Origin: a virus
Reading direction: 5' to 3' (one strand)
IMG/VR virus record: IMGVR_UViG_3300013372_003612
Span: 1 to 24,265 of that record
DNA length: 24,265 nucleotides
Positions 1 through 7,300 of this stretch are shown here, piece after piece. The notes beneath the pieces were generated by a model, which saw only the letters and a list, made by a program, of their open reading frames with translations, made no database searches and was not told the origin of the DNA. How positions within the stretch are numbered: the stretch's first letter is position 1; the number at the start of each line of letters is the position of its first letter. The position numbers and the translations under genes are program-made.

Positions 1-1
1 A

Positions 2-169
2 AACAAATGGGCAAGGGTTTGTTTAGATTTAGACATCTGCACCCAGGAACCACTATTAGACCCATTAATAAACCTCAAGGCAGGCTATTTGCTTTACCAA
101 TACTCAGGCTGGGGTCCATGGGACCCGTGCACTTGGGATAAAACAAGGTGTCCTAAAAAGAAACCATAA
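2..169 (+). CDS. C-terminal fragment of a lysozyme/lytic transglycosylase-like protein
   Basis: This is the 3' end of a gene that enters from the left edge. Frame 2 stays open for 55 codons and stops with TAA at 167-169. The visible peptide includes DPLINLKAGYLLYQYSG followed by WGPWDPCTW. Alternating small and aromatic residues followed by SGWxPW is typical of the C-terminal helix of phage lysozyme or soluble transglycosylase-like domains, which often sit on tail or tape-measure proteins. The catalytic region lies outside the window, so the enzyme class is inferred from this tail alone. Frame 1 is also open here (1-141), but its translation resembles no protein I know. Confidence 0.5.
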   Translation, partial: NKWARVCLDLDICTQEPLLDPLINLKAGYLLYQYSGWGPWDPCTWDKTRCPKKKP

Positions 170-191
170 GGCGTCCGTATAAGATGTTCCT

Positions 192-656
192 GTGAGCGCA
201 CAATTTGACATTCCTGGTCGAAAATTTGATTTTAAAAAAGACTTGGCTTACGGTCAAGACGGCGAAATGCTTGTTGATGGTTTCATGGAAGCATTATCTG
301 GTGGCTCTGTTGAGGTCAAAAACGACCGATATCGAAATGGGACAATGGTCGTAGAAACAGACCAAAACCCCAAGGGAATCAGGGATGAACAGGGAAGCCA
401 AATATGGGTTAAAAGTGGCATAAATATAACTACCGCCAAATGGTGGGTTTATATATTCTCGCCAGAAGGCGGATTTGTGGTTGTTTCAACATCCAGGCTT
501 AAAAGATTCTTGCGGGCCAACCCTGAAAAATACAACAAAAACACCAAAACCAGCCTTGGTGGTCCTGATAACCCAGCAAAAGGATTTCTCGTCAAAGCGC
601 CAGATGTACTTGACCTCCTACGAAATACTGATTACGATGATGTAGGGAACCAGTAA
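192..656 (+). CDS. PD-(D/E)XK-like phage nuclease, putative
   Basis: This 154-aa protein begins at a GTG; the nearby ATG at 184 is out of frame and stops at once. Residues suggest a PD-(D/E)XK nuclease fold: GE at 24-25 in a first helix, E41-V-K43 as the ExK element, E55 in the next strand, and a later TTAKWWVYIF segment (80-89) before a strand-helix pair. Phage proteins with this order are usually Holliday-junction-resolvase-like or uncharacterised endonucleases. A clear separate aspartate of the motif is not obvious, so activity is inferred. The gene lies 22 nt after the fragment at the left edge and 4 nt before the next gene, in the same transcription direction. Confidence 0.5.
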   Translation: MSAQFDIPGRKFDFKKDLAYGQDGEMLVDGFMEALSGGSVEVKNDRYRNGTMVVETDQNPKGIRDEQGSQIWVKSGINITTAKWWVYIFSPEGGFVVVSTSRLKRFLRANPEKYNKNTKTSLGGPDNPAKGFLVKAPDVLDLLRNTDYDDVGNQ

Positions 657-660
657 AACT

Positions 661-1092
661 ATGAACGAACTACAACTTAAAATAGAAGCACTTAAAACGA
701 AAATACCTTCAACTTTTGGTAAGTACATCAACGTTGACGAGGGCTGGTATCAAATCGTGGTCGACTGCGACAAGGAATTGACTGCAATTGACCCGAATTA
801 TCAAATTTTACAAATTAAGGAAAAGTTTGGTGGATTGCGCTATTACATGACCCCGTCTAACGACACCACAAAAAAACAAAGAAACAAGATGTATAAAGTC
901 ATATCTAAATACGAAGTAAAAGCGGCTCAAACCTGTGAAGCAACGGGAAAATCTGGAGTTTTGATGCGCTCAATTGGTGGTTGGTTTAAAACATTGAATC
1001 CAGAATATGCAGCAAGCACACTACATTACGGCAAATATTCGGTCGTTGGCCTACCGCCATCTGACGCTGAGTGGTCCGAAGCAATTAAGTGA
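661..1092 (+). CDS. Conserved phage hypothetical protein (QIKEKFGGLRYY family)
   Basis: A 143-aa protein of a type often met in tailed phages, recognised by IDPNYQILQIKEKFGGLRYY at about residues 43-62. No biochemical role is known to me. Relatives, as I recall them, carry a CxxCG pair and a later zinc-binding site before the GWW/GWF segment. Here that region reads TCEATGKSGVLMRSIGGWF, with one cysteine (C92), so any zinc site appears lost. The start ATG lies 4 nt after the previous stop, which suggests co-transcription. The tRNA-Arg gene follows 8 nt after its stop. Confidence 0.65.
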   Translation: MNELQLKIEALKTKIPSTFGKYINVDEGWYQIVVDCDKELTAIDPNYQILQIKEKFGGLRYYMTPSNDTTKKQRNKMYKVISKYEVKAAQTCEATGKSGVLMRSIGGWFKTLNPEYAASTLHYGKYSVVGLPPSDAEWSEAIK

Positions 1093-1100
1093 TAAAAATT

Positions 1101-1174
1101 GCGTCGGTAGCTCAATTGGATAGAGCAACAGACTTCTAATCTGTAGGTTGTAGGTTCAATCCCTGCCCGACGCG
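1101..1174 (+). tRNA. tRNA-Arg (anticodon TCT)
   Basis: A full cloverleaf can be folded. The acceptor stem is GCGTCGG (1101-1107) with CCGACGC (1167-1173). The D stem is GCTC/GAGC (1110-1113, 1123-1126). The anticodon stem is ACAGA/TCTGT (1128-1132, 1140-1144), and the T stem is GTAGG/CCTGC (1150-1154, 1162-1166) with loop TTCAATC. The anticodon loop CTTCTAA puts TCT at 1135-1137 and reads AGA. The discriminator is G1174, and CCA is not encoded. Phage tRNAs of this kind usually supplement codons that are rarer in the host. It sits between two protein genes on the same strand. Confidence 0.96.
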
Positions 1175-1211
1175 CGTTGTAAGTCGCATTTACTTGAGGT
1201 AATGTCTGGTT

Positions 1212-1670
1212 ATGCAAAAAAAATCAGATAACTCAAAAAAAGAAACCCATGTAAGAGGAAAAATATTAATTGAAACAGCCGAGATTATTGACGGCGAACG
1301 AAACGTTGATTACGGCGAACCATACGACGACTTCACAACAACTGCGGCTTTTTGGCAGACATACATAGAAAGAATTGTTTTTCGCCGCGGCAAAATAATG
1401 ATTGAAGCCCACGATGTTGCCGCCATGATGATGTTGCTCAAGACTGCACGACTGACATGGACAGCAGACAACAAAGACCATTGGAAAGATGCAATTGGTT
1501 ACGCTGCTTGCGGTTGGGAATGTGTAGATAAAGAAGTTGAAGAATATAAAATTGCCGCCCAAGAGCGCCAAAAAAACACCCCAAAAGCCCAAACTAGAAA
1601 AGAAATTGCAAGCATGTATAAGCGATGGGGACTTGAAGCACAGGAGGTGGCTTTAGATGAAAAAAAATAA
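1212..1670 (+). CDS. DUF6378-type phage protein
   Basis: This 152-aa protein carries the signature I associate with DUF6378: an early ETAEIIDGERNVDYGEPYDDF segment split around residues 21-41, then HDVAAMMMLLKTARL (67-81) and a DHWKDAIGYAACG stretch (89-101). Such proteins are common in actinobacterial and proteobacterial phages and are mostly alpha-helical; their function is unknown to me. The C-terminal 45 residues are charged and probably flexible. Its 3' end overlaps the 52-aa gene at 1657 by 14 nt and carries that gene's Shine-Dalgarno sequence, so the two are probably translationally coupled. Confidence 0.75.
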   Translation: MQKKSDNSKKETHVRGKILIETAEIIDGERNVDYGEPYDDFTTTAAFWQTYIERIVFRRGKIMIEAHDVAAMMMLLKTARLTWTADNKDHWKDAIGYAACGWECVDKEVEEYKIAAQERQKNTPKAQTRKEIASMYKRWGLEAQEVALDEKK

Positions 1671-1815
1671 ATCGGCCACCAATGTCCAGATTCTTGATTT
1701 GGTTAAATTTATACAGCAATCAGAGCCTTGTTTATTTAATAATTCCGATAACAATTTAATGCCAGTAACTTACGGCCACATAAACATCCAAGAAATAGAG
1801 CAAACCGAACAATGA
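1657..1815 (+). CDS. Small 52-aa hypothetical protein
   Basis: An ATG at 1657 opens a 52-codon frame beginning MKKNKSATNVQILDLVKFIQ. An AGGAGG at 1642-1647 lies 9 nt upstream and is one of the best Shine-Dalgarno sequences in the window. The stop TGA (1813-1815) overlaps the next gene's ATG at 1812 as ATGA. These two features make translation likely despite the small size. The protein has no cysteine pair or membrane segment apart from a short hydrophobic helix near residues 11-20. No family is recognised. Confidence 0.7.
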   Translation: MKKNKSATNVQILDLVKFIQQSEPCLFNNSDNNLMPVTYGHINIQEIEQTEQ

Positions 1816-2330
1816 AATTAATACCGCAATTTTTTTCCCATGCACTAACGCCAGCAGAAGAAGCAATATGTGCAAAAATCGGATACGAAAGACAACTCCC
1901 CATGATGGGACAGCCAGAAAGAAACAGAAACTATTCAGAAGGCGACGTATGGGAAGTCTGGCAACACTCTGTTTGTGCGGGGGCAGAACTAGCCTTCGCG
2001 CGCATGCTTGGTTTACAAGATTTCGTCCCTCATGTCAATCGATTTAAGTCAATGGAAGATGTGCCTGGATATGAAGTCAGGTATTCTTTTGGTAATCAAA
2101 AGCTACGGCTGTCTGATTGGGACGACAAAGACGCGACTTACGTACTTCTTATTGATGGGCTTAGTCACAAAACACGACGCCAAGCCAGCGACGGTTGGTT
2201 AGGTAAGCCCTATAGGGCAATCTGCTGGGCAACAGGGCATCACATTATGGAGCACGGCGAACGATTTGGCAATTCCTGGAGTATCCCTAGCACCAAAGCC
2301 TTTCCGATGAAAGAGCTAACAGCCGTCTAA
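1812..2330 (+). CDS. Conserved phage protein, possible PD-(D/E)XK-like fold
   Basis: A 172-aa protein that starts inside the previous stop codon (ATGA). It shows EVWQHSVCAGAELAFARMLGL (split around residues 48-68), GYEVR (86-90), a DWDDKD acidic turn (102-107), the strand TYVLLIDG, and a late AICWATGHH. I recall this order (helix with AELA, strand with YEVR, acidic turn, hydrophobic strand, I/CGW.TGH) from uncharacterised phage proteins thought to have a restriction-endonuclease-like fold. E59 and the D/E cluster could bind metal, but this is inference. It may act in phage DNA processing; its position between small unknown genes and an oxygenase adds nothing firm. Confidence 0.55.
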   Translation: MKLIPQFFSHALTPAEEAICAKIGYERQLPMMGQPERNRNYSEGDVWEVWQHSVCAGAELAFARMLGLQDFVPHVNRFKSMEDVPGYEVRYSFGNQKLRLSDWDDKDATYVLLIDGLSHKTRRQASDGWLGKPYRAICWATGHHIMEHGERFGNSWSIPSTKAFPMKELTAV

Positions 2331-2341
2331 TATTGCCTTCT

Positions 2342-3148
2342 ATGGCAATCAAGGTCTACAACAATCTAAGAGTCGGAGAAGTCCCACCAACTCCAAACAG
2401 GGCTGACTACGATTCGCCATATCTTGATTCGTCCACGGCTCAACTTATAGAAATCGCCGAACAATATGGTTTTCCAATTTCTTATGCCCAAGAAAGCAAT
2501 GGGCGGTTAATTCAAAACATATTGCCAATCAAAAATACTGAAAATAAACAAATCAGCACTTCATCAATTATTGATTTAGATTTACACACCGAAACTGCCT
2601 TCCACCCATACAAGCCTGACTACGTTTTATTGTTCTGCTTAAGAGGCGACCCCGCAGCTGTCACGACCTACGCCCATGTGCTCGACATTGTCGCCCAGCT
2701 TGATGAAGAAACCCTAGATGTACTACAGCAGCGCCTTTTCAAAACATCGCTTGATTTAAGTTTTCGCATGAACGGCGAAAATGATGTCGAATTCATGTTG
2801 CCAATTTTGAAAAAATACTCAATTTCAGAAACTATCAGGCAGGCTCGGATTTCCCCAATAACTTTTTGGACCATGACTTACGACAAAGCACTTATGGTGG
2901 GTACGAATGAAATCGCGCGCAATGCACTCATTACGTTTCAAAAAGCAGTTGAGAAATCCATTAAGGAAGTAACACTTAAAACAGGGGACTTACTAGTGTT
3001 GAATAACGAATATATAGTGCATGGTCGAAGACACTTTAAACCAAGATATGACGGCACCGACAGATGGGTGAGAAGAGTTATGGTTAGAAAACAATTACCG
3101 CCATCAAACGAAATTTCTGGTCATGTAATTTCTACTAAATTTATCTAA
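2342..3148 (+). CDS. Fe(II)/2-oxoglutarate-dependent oxygenase, clavaminate-synthase/TauD-like
   Basis: The product should bind Fe(II) and 2-oxoglutarate and hydroxylate or otherwise oxidise a small molecule or side chain. Numbered from the ATG at 2342, the metal triad is H82-T-E84 (in DLHTETAFHPY) with H227 (YIVHGR). The 2-oxoglutarate-binding arginine is expected in DGTDRWVRRVMV, probably R244 or R245. The HTE motif, the HGR...F.PRYDG.DRW tail and a length near 270 aa match the clavaminate synthase-like branch, which includes asparagine and arginine hydroxylases. The substrate cannot be read from sequence. A TTG at 2333 is in frame and would add three residues. It follows the previous gene closely and is a candidate auxiliary metabolic or modification gene. 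Confidence 0.85.
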   Translation: MAIKVYNNLRVGEVPPTPNRADYDSPYLDSSTAQLIEIAEQYGFPISYAQESNGRLIQNILPIKNTENKQISTSSIIDLDLHTETAFHPYKPDYVLLFCLRGDPAAVTTYAHVLDIVAQLDEETLDVLQQRLFKTSLDLSFRMNGENDVEFMLPILKKYSISETIRQARISPITFWTMTYDKALMVGTNEIARNALITFQKAVEKSIKEVTLKTGDLLVLNNEYIVHGRRHFKPRYDGTDRWVRRVMVRKQLPPSNEISGHVISTKFI

Positions 3149-3218
3149 AGTGCTAATCCTTTATATATATTAATAGTAAACTAAAAACCTTGCCCCCTTG
3201 GATTTGTGCGAGGTCATC

Positions 3219-3296
3219 ATGGTGTTCATCATTTGCTTACTGTTTTTATTGGGTCCCATTACGCTTGCTGCTTTGTTCGAAGACGAAGATAAATAA
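3219..3296 (+). CDS. Possible 25-aa single-membrane-span peptide
   Basis: An ATG at 3219 opens MVFIICLLFLLGPITLAALF followed by EDEDK and TAA. The first 20 residues are almost wholly hydrophobic and end in an acidic tail, as in small membrane peptides or signal anchors. GAGGT (3210-3214) lies 4 nt before the ATG and could serve as ribosome-binding site. It occupies the otherwise empty gap between the oxygenase gene and the zinc-ribbon gene. The short length makes chance occurrence possible; the membrane-like composition is the main argument. Confidence 0.4.
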   Translation: MVFIICLLFLLGPITLAALFEDEDK

Positions 3297-3341
3297 CTTT
3301 AGATAAATCAAACAGAAAATTGAACGGATAAGTGATATTAA

Positions 3342-3533
3342 ATGAGCTATGGTGCATCAAATACAGCAAACGAAAATGAGTCAAACAAAAAACCTATATG
3401 CAAACATTGTGGATGGCCTATTCATCAAGAGCCATACAATGAATTCACCGTCTGGTGCGATTATCAGTCAGATGGAGTATTTTGTGGAAGAAGAAATAAG
3501 GGCTTACCACACGAACCAAAAGACATTGGATAA
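3342..3533 (+). CDS. Small zinc-ribbon protein (63 aa)
   Basis: The protein has CKHCGWPI (C20, C23) and, further on, C39 and C48 in WCDYQSDGVFCGRR. The four cysteines fit a treble-clef or zinc-ribbon knuckle. Such small phage proteins are numerous and their roles are mostly unknown; nucleic-acid or protein binding is the usual guess. A nearby alternative frame (3349-3543) lacks this spacing and was not chosen. The Shine-Dalgarno sequence before the ATG is weak. It is the last gene before the 424-bp non-coding region. Confidence 0.6.
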   Translation: MSYGASNTANENESNKKPICKHCGWPIHQEPYNEFTVWCDYQSDGVFCGRRNKGLPHEPKDIG

Positions 3534-3646
3534 ATCTATTTAAGGTTTCGTCGGCTTCATATATTGTCGTGCGCGCCCCCACACACACATACGCATTTCC
3601 AAAAAGTTCGGGGCTCTTTTCATACCTCACGACTACCTCTCAAAAG

Positions 3647-3655
3647 TTATCCACA
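3647..3655 (+). promoter_or_regulatory. DnaA-box-like site TTATCCACA
   Basis: An exact TTATCCACA, the classical DnaA-box consensus, lies 24 bp from a second copy in the same orientation. Four further copies, on the opposite strand, lie in the three cassettes on the right. Confidence 0.5.
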
Positions 3656-3670
3656 AGGTTGGTCGTACAG

Positions 3671-3679
3671 TTATCCACA
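3671..3679 (+). promoter_or_regulatory. DnaA-box-like site TTATCCACA (second)
   Basis: A second exact TTATCCACA in the same non-coding region, followed by the small inverted repeat CAAAC-GCTT-GTTTG (3682-3695). Confidence 0.5.
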
Positions 3680-3716
3680 AGCAAACGCTTGTTTGTATGT
3701 GAGTAATATCAAGTTA

Positions 3717-3754
3717 TGGATAGTGAAGACCTGACGCTCACCCTTCATTATCCA
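3717..3754. repeat. Inverted repeat, 12-bp arms
   Basis: TGGATAGTGAAG (3717-3728) pairs with CTTCATTATCCA (3743-3754) over 12 positions with one G-T wobble and a 14-nt loop. No T-run follows it on the + strand, so it is not an ordinary terminator. Confidence 0.6.
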
Positions 3755-3819
3755 AACAAACACCTGTTCGCGCGCACGGGAGTGCGGGTGCGTGAAAATA
3801 AATAATTTTAGTTAATGAC

Positions 3820-3848
3820 TTGACAAACTAAAAAATATCGTGTAGGTT
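3820..3848 (+). promoter_or_regulatory. Sigma-70-type promoter before the 65-aa gene
   Basis: A perfect -35 TTGACA (3820-3825) is followed after 17 bp by TAGGTT (3843-3848). It would start transcription near 3855 and leave a leader of about 100 nt before the gene at 3958. It is the clearest consensus -35 in the window. Confidence 0.65.
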
Positions 3849-3897
3849 GTTTGTATAAGGCATAACGAATAAGAAAGCGATAAGGATAGTAAGCAAA

Positions 3898-3921
3898 AAG
3901 TAAGTAAGTAAGTAAGTAAGT
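3898..3921 (+). repeat. Six tandem AAGT repeats in a 5' leader
   Basis: AAGT is repeated six times without a mismatch between the promoter at 3820 and the start codon at 3958. Tetranucleotide tracts can change length by slippage. Here that would change leader length or structure, not reading frame. Confidence 0.85.
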
Positions 3922-3957
3922 GAAACCAAAACAACAACACAGAAAGAAACCAACACA

Positions 3958-4155
3958 ATGATTAGGCAACTCAAAGAGATTACAAAGACAAAAGGACTAC
4001 CACAAGCAGTGGTCCGTAATGGAAGTACCGTAGATGTGTGGCTATCTAGCCCGACAGGCGATAGTTCAGACAGCATTATCGTGTCTATCGGTTGCGGTAC
4101 AGATGAGCAAGCAACACAAGTGATGAACGCTTGGCTTGAACTTATCTTAGACTGA
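3958..4155 (+). CDS. Small hypothetical protein (65 aa)
   Basis: The ATG at 3958 follows a leader of about 100 nt driven by a strong promoter and containing the AAGT tract. The 65-aa product (MIRQLKEITKTKGLPQAVVR...) has an N-terminal basic helix, then strands with DVWLSSPTGD and a short C-terminal helix EQATQVMNAWLEL. No family is recognised. Its own strong promoter and its isolation between two non-coding stretches suggest independent regulation. A reverse frame through the same region is less plausible because it lacks a promoter and has low-complexity composition. Confidence 0.55.
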   Translation: MIRQLKEITKTKGLPQAVVRNGSTVDVWLSSPTGDSSDSIIVSIGCGTDEQATQVMNAWLELILD

Positions 4156-4178
4156 CGCTAAGTAGATAAAATTTCGCA

Positions 4179-4235
4179 GACCACACGGGTGAGCATACGG
4201 GTAAACCCCCCTATCCGTATGCCACTTGTGTGGTC
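4179..4235. repeat. Large intergenic hairpin
   Basis: GACCACAC (4179-4186) pairs with GTGTGGTC (4228-4235), and GCATACGG (4193-4200) pairs with CCGTATGC (4215-4222). The intervening GGGTGA and CACTT pair with two G-U pairs and one bulged A. The result is about 21 bp with a 14-nt C-rich loop. No U-tract follows on the + strand; on the - strand AAATTTTAT follows. It could be a terminator, a regulatory RNA structure or a protein site ahead of the giant gene. Confidence 0.7.
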
Positions 4236-4352
4236 GCATATGCTTAGCCCATATACCTATCTGATGTGTATATAAATATGTAGGAATATATGCCATAATC
4301 TTTACTGACCTTCCTAATCGTGGCGTAGCCCTAGCAGTAGATAGAAGCCTAA

Positions 4353-7300
4353 ATGACGACATTTGAGTTTGACACTAAAGCAGGCAACCGTGCTATGCGA
4401 CGCTTAGGCAATAAACTCAAGAACTCCATAGGTCGCACGGGTGGCATAAATGCCAATGTCAGATTTGACCCCAATGCTTTTGATGGCGACGATGATGGTC
4501 TAGTCCAAGACGCTACCCCTTTTGAGCGACCTGCCCTACCTACTGCTAAGCCACCTGCTAGTTCTGACCCACGCTCAATACCACGACCACGAATACCTTT
4601 GACTACAGGCTCACCAAAGAAGCGCCCACTCATATCGTTAGGTAGAAACAGAAACAACCCGATACTTTCTTTACGCCGAAAAGGTAATAGACCTGCTGGC
4701 TATCCTGACCACCTATCGCATAGTTCATTAAGCGACATAGTGAATTATGCCGTTGCTAAAAACAGAGACGAACTTTTTATTAGTTTTTCTGATTTTCGTG
4801 CTGGTACACCAGAACAGTGGGATACACCAAACGACACAAATGGCTATATGTATCACTTAATTGAATCAGAATTAGCCAAAAAAATGGCGGAACTAGCATT
4901 ACAGAACTTGAGCATAAAAAAAAGCCCTGATGACACACCACTAGAGCCAGATTTCTCCCCAGAGGCACAAGCAATAGCAAGAGAATTTGTAGAAAACGGA
5001 TTAAAAAATCCTTTGATGCTTGAGATTGTCAAAAAATTTGGTATCCCTAAAGTGGTGGTCAATAAAAACAAAGACCCACGATATGCCGCTTACTATGTCA
5101 ATCACTTAAACACTATTTTTATTGACGCAGACGCATTTCAAACACTTAAATCGCTTAGTGGTAGAGAACAAAACGAATTTGATATTTTACAAACTAGAGA
5201 TGGCAGAAAAATACTCACACGGGCGATAATTAACCCAACCAACGAAGGTACTTTTGCTCACGAATATGGTCATTACATTAAAGAACTATTGCGCCTTGAA
5301 GATAAATACCACGCTAAGTCCCCAAGCACTAGTGACGACCGTAAATCAACCACCATTCGCAATCGTTTTCTTTACCCTAAGGGGGATGAAGACAGTCATC
5401 CGTTATCTCTACCTGAAATTAGACAATTCTGGGGGCACTCGTTAAACACATCCATCGGAGCGGGGCGCCGCAGCGAAGCAAAGACGAAAGACCGTATATA
5501 CGCAGACAGCATATACGCCGAAGAAAATGATGACGAATTGTTTGCTGAAGCGTTCTCAGCCCTAATGCGACCAGACAATGAAGGATTGGTCAATGATTTT
5601 ACGGTTCAATACTTTTCCGACCTGCTTGGACTGCCGACACGACCAAGCAAGGGGCATAATTCAATAAAACTACAACTACCCTCTCAACAACTAATGCCAG
5701 ACGGCAGACCTTTGTTGCCGTTGTTGCCACGCAATAGACCAAATGTTGGGGTAAGAAGCAACAACCGTCTACACGATAAAAACAATCCAATTACCGTCTC
5801 TCACGGCAGAGCCAGACAAGGTTTATTCAGTATCGGTAATCATAGGTTTTACGACCAAGACCGACAATCTTTATATTTAGTCGGTGATAACCAAACACTA
5901 AGAGACGCCGTTGTCGCAGGTAGTCGCTTTTTAGGTGATGATACTCACGGCAATATCGTAAGAAATATATCTCGTGTCCAACTAGGTTTCCCCTTAAACG
6001 ATATGCCACTAACGGGCAATGAGAACGACGAAGATATGGATATTTATCGCGCACTCATCACGGGGGATATTGCTCAACTACCATACAGCGAGCGTCGTGC
6101 TATAGAAAAAGCAGTCAAAGATGCTAACGACATATTTGTAGGTATTCAAGACAGCCCCAAGACAGATAAGCCTCTTTATCGTGTTCTAGATACAGACTTA
6201 AACACTTTTTTGAACTCTTTCAGTGAAGGCGATGAGTTGCCTCTACCTATAACGAGTTTTACTGAAGACTTTGACGACGAAGCACCAATTGTTCTCAAGA
6301 TTAACAAAGACGCACGGGCGCTCTCGCTTGGAGAAGATTACCTAACACAAGGTACATTCCGTGTATCACGGCTCACGAGAGACAAAGACAGAGCAATAGC
6401 CGAGTTAGACCACGTAGAAACCTTTGACCCAAGACACGACGCTATGCGTGCTGTCGTCGGTGATGATGTCCCACAGACAATGCGAAGTCGGGGCCTCGCT
6501 AGTAGACGCTACACAGACGCAGAGGCTCAAGCAATAGTCGCAGACAGGGATGAACGAGCAGACCTTACAACAAGTGAATACGACGTTGATTTAGACACCA
6601 ACGAAGCGCTTGACACTCTCATACAAGAAGAAATGCCAGACGATACTTTGCTTACTAGAATTAAAAACACCGTTGAGCGTTTTGTCCAACAGAAAATAGA
6701 TGCCCGTCTAGCCAAGCACCAAGCATTTATGACGGAAAGATACTCTATTGAGAAACCTTACGTTCAAGATGCGGAAGTGTTGAAGAGGTGGACCACACCA
6801 GAAGTTGGCAGATTAATCCTCAGTGTTAATAAGAAAATTGATTTCGCCAATAAAGCAGCGGGGAACAAATATTCCATAGTCAGTAGTCTTGACGCAGACG
6901 GAATTAGAAAACTTATTGAAACTTCTAAATACACCTACACTAGGTCTGACCCTGAATGGGATGGTACTGACAGAAGCCTTGAATTGAATTTGACACCAGA
7001 AGAAAAAGATGCCCTACAAACAATGGCTGACGCTCTAGAGGCGACAGAACGTGCGTATCTAAATAAAGTTAAATTACCAATTGAGAAAAGTCATATAGTC
7101 GTTCAGGGACAGGCGATAATGCGGATAGGTCGTCACAGTTCGGGCGACACGATTGAGTTCAACGCACAGATATTTGATTACGCCGCTCCATTTAATCAAG
7201 GAGTAGAACCAATACGGGTTGGCAGAATGAACCGAATCATAATGAAGCCATCAAGCCCTGATGCTTTGTTCCCGTCTAGCCGTGAAACAGCAGAAGTCCA

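Larger units (their letters stand above)
3534..3957. other. 424-bp non-coding region, candidate origin or regulatory locus
   Basis: No convincing gene is seen here. The stretch contains two DnaA-box-like sites, an inverted repeat at 3717-3754, a smaller CAAAC/GTTTG inverted repeat (3682-3695), alternating CA (about 3579-3590), G/C-rich CGCGCGCAC near 3769-3777, a strong promoter at 3820-3848 and six AAGT repeats. DnaA boxes, hairpins and A/T-rich patches are common in replication origins, but no iteron array is visible and the genes on both sides run the same way. A non-coding RNA is another possibility. Confidence 0.45.

Noticed and set aside
1-141. Frame 1 open to 141
   Set aside because: Its translation lacks protein-like features, whereas frame 2 matches a lysozyme-like tail.
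1101-1174. tRNA-Arg as a prophage attachment site
   Set aside because: No integrase and no duplicated tRNA end is visible; a functional phage tRNA is simpler.
1026-1217. 63-aa frame on the - strand
   Set aside because: It is the reverse translation of the tRNA-Arg gene and flanks, a known annotation artefact.
3579-3590. CA-repeat as a separate microsatellite
   Set aside because: Too short to distinguish from chance.
3898-3921. AAGT repeats as part of a CRISPR array
   Set aside because: The unit is only 4 bp and there are no spacers; no CRISPR array is seen in the window.
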